Source: an uncultured Clostridia bacterium (GTDB taxonomy: Bacteria > Bacillota > Clostridia > TANB77 > CAG-508). Taken from it: a stretch of 34,247 nucleotides of DNA. Position 1 is the first letter of the stretch. Each line of letters starts with the position of its first letter. The stretch is from NCBI GenBank assembly GCA_934130435.1, contig CAKOYB010000013.1, positions 1-34,247 on the forward strand. Direction: 5' to 3'. The notes under the pieces were generated by a model, which was given only the letters and a program-made list of their open reading frames with translations, had not been told where the DNA came from and did no database searches. The position numbers and the translations under genes are program-made. Below are positions 17,910-28,400 of the stretch, in pieces.

Positions 17910-18068
17910 ACAATCCCACCTTTTATTTAATTGTATTATTATAAACTTTTTTATATTCTTATTGATGCAACATATTTTAATTTTATAGTGCTATTTCTTT
18001 TGCAAAAAAGATAATTTAATACACCTTTTGCTCTATCTAATTTGAATTTTCAGATAACCTGAAAAATA

Positions 18069-18107
18069 CACCTCAAACTGTTATATTTTTTCTAACAGTT
18101 TGAGGTG
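18069..18107 (-). terminator. Terminator of the two-component/GGDEF operon
   Basis: Perfect 15-bp stem CACCTCAAACTGTTA/TAACAGTTTGAGGTG, followed on the minus strand by a short T-run, just 3' of the GGDEF gene. Confidence 0.9.
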
Positions 18108-18129
18108 CATTTCATTGCACTTTTTATTT

Positions 18130-19059
18130 TCACTTATTTTTTCTTCTATCTACTGCATATGAACTGCCTATCTGTGTTTTGGCAATGTGTTTAACTTGTG
18201 CTCCAATCTCTCCAATTTCTAAAGAACTTGTATATTGTCCAGGTTCAACTGTAACAACTCCTATTGAAATTGACGTAATTGGAAACTGTTCAATTATTCC
18301 CTTTCTGTTCGCTACTTCAACATATCCTCTTTCTATATCTTCTTCATTAAAGAATTTCTTTATGTTATCATCAAAATATATTATTATTTCCTGGCATATT
18401 TTTTCGTAATCTTTATTTTCAGTAATTGCTATAAAATCGTCTCCTCCAATGTGTCCAATAAAGCTATCTGCACTATCATTTTTATGAATCGATTTAATAA
18501 TGGCTTTTGCTGTATACTTTATAATTTCATCTCCTTTTAAAAAGCCATATGTATCATTATATGCTTTAAAATTATCAAGATCAAAATATAAAACACAAAA
18601 TGGTTTCTTTTTTAACAATTTCTTTTTTATCTCAACTTGAATTTGTAGATTTCCTGGCAGTCCAGTAAGAGGACTTACTGTTCTATTTGTTCTCATTAGT
18701 CTTATTATGTTCTTTATTGTATAATACAATTCTTCATCTCTAGTTTCATATGGAATAATATACTCAATATTTTTCTTTAGTATATCAATTTTATGCTCTA
18801 TTTCATTATTCTTATTTATAACCATAATAGGAGTTATTGAATTGTCTGTGTTATTCCTAATTAACTCGCATATATTTAATATTCTATCTTCTATTGTTTC
18901 TTCGTTTATTATAATTAAGTCTGGTATGTTTTTTAGTGCTTCTTCAATTTCTTCATAATTAATCTTTTTGAACCCAAAGTCCTTATCGTTCTTAAAAATA
19001 CTACTTAATTTGTAAGTTAAAGACTCATTATTATCTATAACATATATTTCCTCAAACAT
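18130..19059 (-). CDS. Diguanylate cyclase with receiver-like N-terminus
   Basis: A 309-residue protein. Residues 1-120 resemble a receiver fold (IYVIDNNESLTYKLSSIF, then DLIIINEETIEDRI). The usual phosphorylated Asp is not obvious, so it may be a pseudo-receiver. Residues about 125-300 form a GGDEF domain: LTGLPGNLQIQ, YFDLDNFKAYNDTYGFLKGD and the active-site loop HIGGDDF, an accepted active form. It should make cyclic di-GMP from GTP. I did not find an RxxD inhibitory site by eye. It is the last gene of the operon that starts with the response regulator, 12 bases after the Ig-like protein gene, with AGGAG before the ATG. Confidence 0.92.
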   Translation of the reverse strand: MFEEIYVIDNNESLTYKLSSIFKNDKDFGFKKINYEEIEEALKNIPDLIIINEETIEDRILNICELIRNNTDNSITPIMVINKNNEIEHKIDILKKNIEYIIPYETRDEELYYTIKNIIRLMRTNRTVSPLTGLPGNLQIQVEIKKKLLKKKPFCVLYFDLDNFKAYNDTYGFLKGDEIIKYTAKAIIKSIHKNDSADSFIGHIGGDDFIAITENKDYEKICQEIIIYFDDNIKKFFNEEDIERGYVEVANRKGIIEQFPITSISIGVVTVEPGQYTSSLEIGEIGAQVKHIAKTQIGSSYAVDRRKNK

Positions 19060-19071
19060 ATTTTTCTCCTA

Positions 19072-20016
19072 TTATTGTTTTTTATAATCATATTTTCCAA
19101 TATATTCTCCTTTTGCTCCACTTTTTGTATCTGCTATTATTTTTATATAATTCATTCCTTCTATTAATTTCATTTTGTAGTTTACTTCATTTTTTTCACC
19201 AATTGTTTGTGAATCTATTCTATAATAATTTCCATTAAATATAAAGTCTACTACTTTTATTGTTTCTTCTGCTGTTACACTAAAATGTAAAAACTCTCCT
19301 TTTACATATATCTTTATTTTTGGTTTTGTAATTCCTTTTACTTCTTGCGATTTTTCTGAAGTATTTCCATTAATGTCTATAGCAGTAATTTTTAAAGTGT
19401 TTTGCCCCTTCGGAATATCTATTTGTTTTTCAAATTTTGTTTTATCTTCATACGTTACCATATCTATTGTGTTAGGATTTTCTGAATTCCATTTATATGT
19501 TACGTTTGATAGTTCAACTTTCGAATTTACGTTTATTTTAATTTTATCTCCAACTATAGAAAGTTCAATTACAGGTTTTTCTTCTTTTCTTGTAAACGTT
19601 TCATTTTTCTTTGTTTCATTTCCTTCGATATCTATAACCCTTATATTAATTGTATTTTCTCCAGCAGGAATATCAATATATTCATATACAGATTTTTTTC
19701 CATTTTGTTGTAAAGTAACTGGCGCCTCTGAATTCCAATTATAAATTAATTCAGATATTCCTATTTTACTATTTATACTTATATTTATAGTGTTGCTTTC
19801 ATCATTTTTGCTAATCTGTATGTCCGCTTCTTCAGTAGTTTGATTAATAGTCTTGTTTTTATCTTCAGATTTACTATATGCATATACACCATAAGAGCCT
19901 TCTACTACCATTATCAATCCTAATATAATAATTGATATTGCGAAGAATATTACTATATTTTTGAGATTAATTGATGATGTACTATTCTTTTCATCTATAT
20001 ATAATATCTGGTTCAT
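19072..20016 (-). CDS. Membrane-anchored protein with three Ig-like repeats
   Basis: A 314-residue protein. About 20 cytoplasmic residues precede one membrane segment (residues about 21-45). Three related repeats of roughly 75-85 residues follow, outside the membrane. Each ends in a pattern such as IPAGENTINIRVIDIEGNET, IPKGQNTLKITAIDINGNTS or IEGMNYIKIIADTKSGAKGE, the form of bacterial Ig-like/PKD-type beta sandwiches. Repeats 1 and 2 also share YNWNSEAP/YKWNSENP. It is probably a surface sensor or spacer. It is encoded between the histidine kinase and the diguanylate cyclase in one operon, so it may feed the same signal. No named family recognised. Confidence 0.8.
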   Translation of the reverse strand: MNQILYIDEKNSTSSINLKNIVIFFAISIIILGLIMVVEGSYGVYAYSKSEDKNKTINQTTEEADIQISKNDESNTINISINSKIGISELIYNWNSEAPVTLQQNGKKSVYEYIDIPAGENTINIRVIDIEGNETKKNETFTRKEEKPVIELSIVGDKIKINVNSKVELSNVTYKWNSENPNTIDMVTYEDKTKFEKQIDIPKGQNTLKITAIDINGNTSEKSQEVKGITKPKIKIYVKGEFLHFSVTAEETIKVVDFIFNGNYYRIDSQTIGEKNEVNYKMKLIEGMNYIKIIADTKSGAKGEYIGKYDYKKQ

Positions 20017-20042
20017 TTGTTTTCCTTTCTGCTCTTTTAAGG

Positions 20043-21443
20043 CTATTTAGTTGGCACTCTTACTACTACTTCAGTTCCCTTTCCTTTTTGGCTTTTTATA
20101 TCTATGCTTCCATTATTTCTGTCTAATATCTCTTTGGCTATTGAAAGACCTAATCCTGTTCCTCCTAATTCTCTTGTTCTTGCTTTGTCTACTCTATAAA
20201 ATCTTTCAAAAATTCTCTTTAAATCATCTTCTGGAATTCCCATTCCATTATCAATTATTTTTATATATGCATCATTATATACAAAACCAACATAAATTTT
20301 TATTACTCCTCCATCGTTTGTATATTTGATACTATTAGAAAGAATATTTAAAACAACTCTTTCTATTCCTTCTCTATCCGCATAAACCGGTGGCACATCT
20401 GCTGTAACAAAACATTCTACCCTATGCTTTTTTTTATCTATTTGAATTTGTAATTTCTCTTGGCACTGTTTTACAAGTTCTCCCAAATCAAATTTTGTTT
20501 TTTCTTGTAAAATCTTATTATTATCAAACCTCGACAAAGTTAGTAAATCTGTTACAAGCTTTGCCATTCTTCGTGCCTCTGTTGCAATTACATTTAAAAA
20601 CTTAGCTTGTGTTTCTTTATCATATTCTCCTTCAAGTAGCGTATCTGCATAACCCATGATTGATGTAATTGGAGTTTTTAGCTCATGTGATACATCTGCA
20701 ACAAATTCTTTTCTCATATTATCAAGTCTAACATGTTCTGTAATGTCTTGTATTAAGACCATTATTCCAGATGGTCTTTCATTTTCATCCTTAAACTGTG
20801 CAAAAAACATGTTCAAATATTTTTCACCAACTTTTACATTTTGTTCTGATGAAGTCCAATCTTCAAGATAAATAATTTTTTCCATGTTTACATCAATATT
20901 AAGTTTTTGTTTAAAAATTTTATTAAAATCAGTATCACTAGGAAGTAATCTTAACATCCTATTTGCTGCAGGGTTTATAATTATTGCTTTTCCCTCCATA
21001 TTGAATGCAATTATACCATCATTCATGTGAGATATAATTGTTTCAATTTGTTTCTTCTGTCTTGACATTTCATTTAAGCTTCCCTGTAACTCTTCTGTCA
21101 TTGCATTAAATGTATCTACTAGTTCATCTGAATTTTCATTTTTCCCCTGTGTTGATACAACTTTTTTTGCATTTGCGATCATTTTAATAATTGGTTTACT
21201 TGCAATCTTTGAATATATTAATGTTATTATTAAACTAATTGTTGCATATCCTATATTTATAATTATTGTTATTTTTTTTATTTGTGCTATTTTTCCTTCA
21301 AGAAGTAAAATATTATTATAATCTGTTAAATTTTCTTTTAGTTCAATTAATTCTATTATATTAAAAATTCCAAATGCTGTTAGGGTTACTATTCCAAGAA
21401 TTATAAATACCAATATTGTTTTTGTATGTGTATTTTTTAGCAT
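20043..21443 (-). CDS. Sensor histidine kinase (PhoR/WalK-like)
   Basis: This 466-residue kinase has two membrane segments (residues about 9-28 and 57-77) around a short outer loop of ~30 residues. A HAMP-like linker and a PAS domain (about 135-200) follow. HisKA carries VSHELKTPITSIMGYADTLL with the phosphorylated His. The ATPase domain carries NILSNSIKYT (N box), DNGMGIPEDD (G1), FERFYRVDKA (F box) and GGTGLGLSIA (G2). It should autophosphorylate and pass phosphate to the regulator encoded 18 bases upstream. The architecture matches PhoR or WalK; which of the two cannot be settled. It lacks a large periplasmic sensor, and the Ig-like protein encoded downstream might supply one. Confidence 0.94.
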   Translation of the reverse strand: MLKNTHTKTILVFIILGIVTLTAFGIFNIIELIELKENLTDYNNILLLEGKIAQIKKITIIINIGYATISLIITLIYSKIASKPIIKMIANAKKVVSTQGKNENSDELVDTFNAMTEELQGSLNEMSRQKKQIETIISHMNDGIIAFNMEGKAIIINPAANRMLRLLPSDTDFNKIFKQKLNIDVNMEKIIYLEDWTSSEQNVKVGEKYLNMFFAQFKDENERPSGIMVLIQDITEHVRLDNMRKEFVADVSHELKTPITSIMGYADTLLEGEYDKETQAKFLNVIATEARRMAKLVTDLLTLSRFDNNKILQEKTKFDLGELVKQCQEKLQIQIDKKKHRVECFVTADVPPVYADREGIERVVLNILSNSIKYTNDGGVIKIYVGFVYNDAYIKIIDNGMGIPEDDLKRIFERFYRVDKARTRELGGTGLGLSIAKEILDRNNGSIDIKSQKGKGTEVVVRVPTK

Positions 21444-21461
21444 TTTATTCTCCTAAAACTA

Positions 21462-22205
21462 TTATTTATTTCTCGTTGAAATATAGTACCCCACACCTCT
21501 TTTGGTAACTAATATTTTAGGTGCAGATGTATCTTTTTCTATTTTCTCTCTGATTCTTCTAACCGTAACATCAACTGTTCTTATATCACCATAATATTCG
21601 TATCCCCATACTTTTTCAAGAAGTGTTTCTCTTGTTATAACTTGTCCAGGTTGTCCTGCTAAATATTTTAGCACTTCAAATTCTCTTAATGTTAAATCTA
21701 TTACCTCGTCTCTAACTTTAACTTCAAACTTTTCAAGATCAATTGATAAATCTCCTATAATAATTCTTTTATCTTCTTTATCGTTTTGCTCCTTCTTACT
21801 ATTTAAGGAGTTATTAATATCAGCTTTTCTTAGATTTGCTTTTATTCTTGCCATTAATTCTCTTACGCTAAATGGTTTTGTTACGTAATCGTCTGCTCCA
21901 AGTTCAAGCCCTAGTATTTTGTCTATTTCTTCATCCTTAGCTGTAAGCATTAATATTGGAACATTTAATGTTGTTCTAATTTTTTTGCACACAGTTAACC
22001 CGTCCATTTTAGGAAGCATAATATCTAATAGTATTAAATCTGGCTTTTCATTTAAAGCCTTTTCAACTGCCGTTACTCCATCATTTGCTTCAATTGTATT
22101 GTAACCTTCTTTTTGTAAATTATATAATAGAAGATCCACTATCGGTTTTTCATCGTCTACTATTAGTATGGTTTTTACATCTTTATCTTTTTCGTTTTCT
22201 TCCAT
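21462..22205 (-). CDS. OmpR-family response regulator (PhoP/WalR-like)
   Basis: A 247-residue regulator with a receiver domain (ILIVDDEKPIVDLL; phospho-acceptor in LILLDIMLPKMDG; conserved Thr in MLTAKD; Lys in YVTKPF). A C-terminal winged helix follows (LTLREFEVLKYLAGQPGQV, then VWGYEYYGDIRTVDVTVRRI). A linker of about 25 charged residues separates the two. The ATG at 22205 is preceded by GGAGG; a TTG-started longer frame is unlikely. The WGYEYYGDIRTVDVTVRRIR segment is close to WalR/YycF and PhoP types. It is the first gene of the operon regulator-kinase-Ig protein-GGDEF. The promoter should lie in 22206-22380. Confidence 0.95.
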   Translation of the reverse strand: MEENEKDKDVKTILIVDDEKPIVDLLLYNLQKEGYNTIEANDGVTAVEKALNEKPDLILLDIMLPKMDGLTVCKKIRTTLNVPILMLTAKDEEIDKILGLELGADDYVTKPFSVRELMARIKANLRKADINNSLNSKKEQNDKEDKRIIIGDLSIDLEKFEVKVRDEVIDLTLREFEVLKYLAGQPGQVITRETLLEKVWGYEYYGDIRTVDVTVRRIREKIEKDTSAPKILVTKRGVGYYISTRNK

Positions 22206-22385
22206 ACAAACCTCCAATTAGTAATAAATTGTTTCATATTATGAATATATCATATCCGTAATATTTCTACAAGTTTTTTTCTAAAAAAACTATAATTTAA
22301 CCTACTGTTTAAATAAAATATATTTTTCTTACAACTTATTTCTATTTTTTTAACTGTAGTAGTTTACATACTTAAAATTTAAATG

Positions 22386-22415
22386 TAATAGAGAGCACAT
22401 ATGTACTCTCTATTA
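22386..22415 (-). terminator. Terminator of the glucan synthase gene
   Basis: Perfect 10-bp stem TAATAGAGAG/CTCTCTATTA with a T-rich but interrupted tail on the minus strand, just 3' of the gene ending at 22422. Confidence 0.7.
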
Positions 22416-22421
22416 TTAAAA

Positions 22422-25400
22422 CTATAATATTATTTCTATATTATTAATTTTCTTATTATTCTCAAGTACTATTCCAGATGTTTCAATTTTGTTTCCATTT
22501 TGTAATATAATTTGTCCTTGATTTTCTTTTTTATTTTTTACCTTAATATTGTATATTGTTTCTTTAAACTTATATTGTATACTGTATTCATTCCATTCTT
22601 TTGGAATACATGGATTAATAAGGATTCTATTATTAATTATTTTAAAACCTAAAATATTTTCAATTCCGCAGTTATAATACCAACTGCTTGACCCAGTATA
22701 CCATGTCCATCCACCTCTTCCGTAGTAGATTTTTACTTCCATACACATCAGCAGAAATTACATATGGTTCAACTTTATACTTATTTGCTTTTTCTCTCGT
22801 ATTTGAATGTTCTATTGGGTTAATCATTGTATAATAATTTACAGCCTTCTCCGCTTCATTTAGTTTTGTCATTGCAATAATTGCCCAAATTGCTGCATGT
22901 GTGTATTGTCCTCCATTTTCTCTTACTCCTGGCATATATGATTTTATATATCCTGGATTTAAACTGCTTTTTTCAAATGGTGGATCTAATAGTTTTATTA
23001 TTCCTGTATCTCTATCAATTAAATACTTTTCTAAGTTATCCATTGATATATATTTTTTGTCATTATCTCCTGCTTCTGATATTGTGCCCCAACTTTGTGC
23101 TATACTATCTATTCTGCATTCTTCATTTTCAAATGTTCCTAAAACCTGTCCGTCATCACAAAAAGCTCTTTTAAACCACCTTCCATCCCATCCTGCTGAG
23201 TTCAATTTTATTTTTAAATTTTCAATAACCTCTAAATACTTATTATATAACTCATAATCGCCTTTATCCTTAACAATTTCTATAAATTTATTTAAAATAT
23301 CGTATAGGAAAAAACCTAGCCAAACGCTTTCTCCTTTTCCTTTATTTCCTACAGTACTAAATCCATCATTCCAGTCTCCGCTTCCAATTAGAGGTAAACC
23401 ATTTTCTCCAAATCTTAAGCTTACATTAATTGCCCTTACGCAGTGAGAATATATATCTTCTTGTAATGATTCATCAATATCAAAGAAATTATATCTTTCA
23501 TCTTCATTTTCCTTTAGTCTTTCTCCTTTTAAATATGGTTCTTTTATATCTAAAATTGATTTATCTCCTGAAGCTCTAATATATTCAATAACTAAATATA
23601 CTAGCCATAATCTATCATCTGAAAATCTTGTTCTAACTCCTTTTTTTGTTTCCTCATGCCACCAGTGTAACACATCTCCTTCTATAAATTGATGTTTTAC
23701 GTGCTTTAATATTTGTTTTTTAAGCATATCACTATCAATATATTTTAAAGCTAATGAATCTTGCAATTGATCTCTAAACCCATATGCTCCACCAGATTGA
23801 TAGAACCCACTTCTTGCATATAACCTTGAAACTATAGTTTGGTATAACATCCATCCATTTAATATAATATTCATTGACTCAATAGGAGTTTTTACTTTAA
23901 TTTTTCCAAGTAAATTACTCCAGTATTTGATAGTTTTTTCCAAATATTCTTCATCCATATTTGGATCAATATTTTCTTTTTCATCTGCAATAATAAATAC
24001 AATTTTCTTTTCTTCAAATGGATTTAACTCTATATTAATTTTTAGTGCAACTGTATTTCCATGTCCTAAGCAGTTTTGTTTGTTAAGTTTAGCTATATTT
24101 CTAACATTTAATGTGTCCGCATTTCCTGTGTAGCTGTCTATATTTTCATTACAGGTTATATATATATCATTTAACATATCTGTATGGTAAATACTTTTTG
24201 CCTTAAGTTTGTTCTCTTCTTTTAAATATTTTAATTTTATTAAATTATTTGTTTGTAATTCATCTTCTCCTAAAACTAAGTCTAGTTTATATACAAGATT
24301 AATTTTTCTTTTATTATTGGTATTATTTTTTATTTTTAAAATATTAATTTTAGCATTTTTATCGTTTGGTACAAAAACTGTTAAGTTTGTTTTTAAATCT
24401 ATTTTATTTTGTTGGTAATTTGCATACCCAAATCCATATTTTGCTAAAACATCTTGCTTTCCTATTCTCCAGTATTTCTTGTTTTCAATATCTTGAATAT
24501 ATATAGCTTCAGATGGTGTGTCTATTAAACTATCATTTGACCATTTTGTAATTCTATTTAATCTGCAATTTTTGTTCCATGTATATCCTCCTAGGTTTTG
24601 AGTTACAACCGTTCCAAAATTTTCATTTGCAAGAATATTACTCCAAGCAAGTGGTACATTTTTGTTTGCATTTATGACATATTCTTTTCCGTCTTCTGTA
24701 AATCCCCCATAAGAATTAAAATATTTTAGATTCATTTTATCTATTTCAACTTTTTCAAAGTTTTCTTCTTCTTCTAATTCATTTTTAGTTTCTTTTTCTT
24801 TATCAATTTTTTCTTCTTGCTCTTTTATAGCTTCTTCGAGGCTTCCTAAACTTGCATCTATTATTAGATCTGCCTTTATTTCTATAGCATCTATTTTTTT
24901 GTTTTTTTCTTGTTCAACTATGAATACTCCTCTTCCTATTAGATATTCTAGTTTCGCATTTATAGTTTCGTTTAATATTCCATCTTTTACAAATTGATCT
25001 TTCTTTTCTTTATCTATTATAACTAAATCTATTCTTATTCCTTTACTTATAAAATACTGATATGCTTTTAAAATTTCTTTTATTATATAATTATCATCTA
25101 TATTTGAAATATTTACCAAAATTATTGGGTTATCTCCAGAAATTCCAAATTTCCATAAATCTTTTTGGTAATATTCTTCATTAAATTCTTTGTTTAAATA
25201 ATTTTGTTTAAGTTTGTTTTTACCAATAATGCTTGATAGTATTTTTTGATATAAAATTATCTCTTTTCCTGTTATATCAAGATATCTGCTTTCTTCTTCT
25301 GTTCTAGTTTTAGAAATCTCAAAAATTCTATCCATATTTTCCATAGATCTATATTTTTTTAAATTCTCAATTGCTACTTTTTTATCTTTACTAACACTTA

Positions 25401-28400
25401 TTAGTAAATTTAATTCTGAACTTTCTCCCCTTTCTAGTTTGAGTATTCTTTTAAATGATACTATTGGGTTAACAACCAAACCTATTTCATTACTATAGTT
25501 TTCAGAGTTTTTTATCATTTTAGGTATTTCGTTATTTAATCTACCATATAAATTTTCTTTATTAATTTCATATTCCAACTTACTAATTTTGTTTTGATTT
25601 CCATACAACCCTGTTGCCATATAAACATTGCTTTTATTATCTCGTACATTTCTTTTTATTAATAATCCTTCATCTAACTCTTCATATTTTAAAAATAAAT
25701 TATTAAATGCTTTATGTGCATAATCCTGTCCCGCTTCTGATAGTACTGGTTCTAACACACTACTTATTTCTAATGTTTCTGTATCTTCCCCCATATTCTC
25801 TATTTTTATATTTCTTATTTCTACATTGTCACTTGGAGACACTATCGTCTTTATTGTAGTTTTTATATTTTCTTTTATCTTGTATTGTTTATCCATGTCT
25901 GGAGCAAAAATTATTTTATAATTTTTACTCTTTAAATTTTTTTCAGGTTCAAAGCTATCCCATACTGTTCGTGTTTTTATATTTTTAAAGTATATACGTA
26001 TTCCTTGTTTTTCTTTGTCTGTTTTTTTATATCTATTTATCAAAATATTTCCTAATCTACTAAATCCTGTTCCATCTTCATTCATATAAATTGTATAGTT
26101 TTCATTTGATATAATATTTCCATTGCCAATGCTATTCTTTGTTGCATCAATTTCTCTTTCAATATAATTATTCTCACCTATATATTTTATTTTTTCTATT
26201 TTTTCCTTTTTATCTTTTGTAGTTATAATGTCTTCTGGCATTCTTTCTTGCAAAAGTATATCTGTAGCTTGTATTTCTGGATTATTGAAAAATCGTTCTT
26301 GAAGTATATTTTCATTTATTAAATTATTTATCGAAGCCAATATTAGTGCCTGATGATGAGCCATGTATGTTTTTACTACTTCAAATTTCTTATTCTTTCC
26401 TAATCTTTTAGGCGTAAAATCAACAGATTCATAAAATCCAAATTTTCCATACATTTTTAGTTTTTCTAATTCTTTTAAGTTTTGAATTACCTCTTTAGGA
26501 TAATCTGATATTGCCAATATACTTCCATAACTTGACACTACTAATTCTTCTGACAATCCTCTTTTTAATCCTAACCATGGAATTCCAAACGCTTTATATT
26601 GATAATTTGAATTTAAGTCTTTTAAGTTAAATGCTGCTTCTGATATTCCCCATGGAATTCCTAACCTTTGGCAATACTTTCTTTGTAGCATAACCATAAA
26701 CCTACAAGATTCATCAAGTAAGCTTCCTTTGTATTTTTTTATATTAATATTTGGCATTAGATACTCGAATGCTGTACCAGACCATGAAACTAACCCCTTT
26801 TTTCCATTTAATACCGTCAGACTTCTTCCAAGGTTTTTCCAATGATTAGCTGGAACTTGCTTTTGGGCTATTGCAATTAAACTACTTTGCCTAGCTTCAG
26901 AAGCTAATAAATCATAGTAGGAATCTGTAAGTTTATTTTCTTCTATATTAAATCCAATTGAAAAAAGTCCGTTTTCTGTATTATAAAGGATTGAGAAATC
27001 TGTTTTTTCAATTATATCTGTTATTTTAGTAATTAATTCTTTCACATTATATTTTTTCTGTATCTCTTCTTTTTTTATATTACTTAGAAAGTTTTTAGTT
27101 GTATATAAATATCCTACAAAGTTTCCACTATCTACGGTGGAAACATACATTGGTATTAATGGTGTTAAATTTTTAATGTTATACCAGTTATATAAATGTC
27201 CATTCCATTTTGGAAGTGTTATTACTGTATTAATTATATTTTTTACTAATTCTAAACAAATTTCTATGTTGATAAATTTTAAATCATATGCAGAAATTAC
27301 ACTTAGCAGTGCTAATCCAATGTTAGTTGATGAAGTTCTATCCACTATTTCGTTTTTTCTTCCTTCTTGATAATTATCTGGAGGTAAATAATTGTTTTCT
27401 TTTGTAAGGTATTTCTCAAAGAAGGCCCACGTTCTGTTTGCTATATCTAAAATATAATATTTTTCCTCTTTTGTAATAAGCTCTTTATTTTCTTGCCCTT
27501 TATTTCTTTTACTTATATAAAAACAAATTATAGGACCTAAAATCCAACTTATTCCAAGTATTAAACTCAATATGTTAAAACTAAATGCAAATATAATTAT
27601 TAAAATTATTCCTGATAATACATTAATCCACATTAGCTTTATATAACTTATAATATCATTTTTACTAGTTTTTTCCGCTTCCTCTGCAGTTGTCCATTCT
27701 AGTAAATGTTCATGAGTTTTATATACTCTATAGATTGTTTTTACAATTGATTTTACTGAAATAAGTGCAATATATGGCATTGAACAAAAGCTAATTATAC
27801 TTCTAAGAATTGTACTTTTTATTCCTGTAATGCTATTATCAAAGTTATCTTGTTTTTTTATTCCGCCTTTCTTAAATACAATTTTATTTATTATTTCTAT
27901 TAACAAATTTATAAATATTGAAATAAATACTATTGCAATATATCCATTTAAATTAATTCTAAAAATTAGCTTTATAATTAATAATAAAATTAATGAAAGA
28001 ATTTGTGTGACTTCAAGTAGGCTTCTCCTAAAATTATCTATTATTTTAAACTTTGAAAGTTCACTTATTGGATTTTCAACATTTTCTTGCTTATTATTTT
28101 CAATATTATCATTTAACCATTTTATTGTTTGCCAGTCTCCTCTTATCCACCTTGCTTGTCTATTTATAAAACTTACAAATTTTGTTGGATAAGAATCAAG
28201 TAATATAATATCACTTGCTAAGCCGCACCTTAAATAGACTCCTTCTATTAGATCATGACTTAATATTGTGTCTTCTGGTATTGCATTTTCTAATACTTCA
28301 TTAAATACTTGTAAATCGTATATTCCTTTTCCTGTATATATTCCTTCATTAAAGTTATCTTGGTATATATCTGAAATAGCATTTGTGTAACAATCCGTTC

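Noticed and set aside
22672..22748. A separate small gene starting MCMEVKIYYGRGGW at the end of the glucan synthase
   Set aside because: Its sequence is the expected C-terminal continuation of the glucan synthase (GRGGWTWYTG). It exists as a frame only because of the one-base shift.
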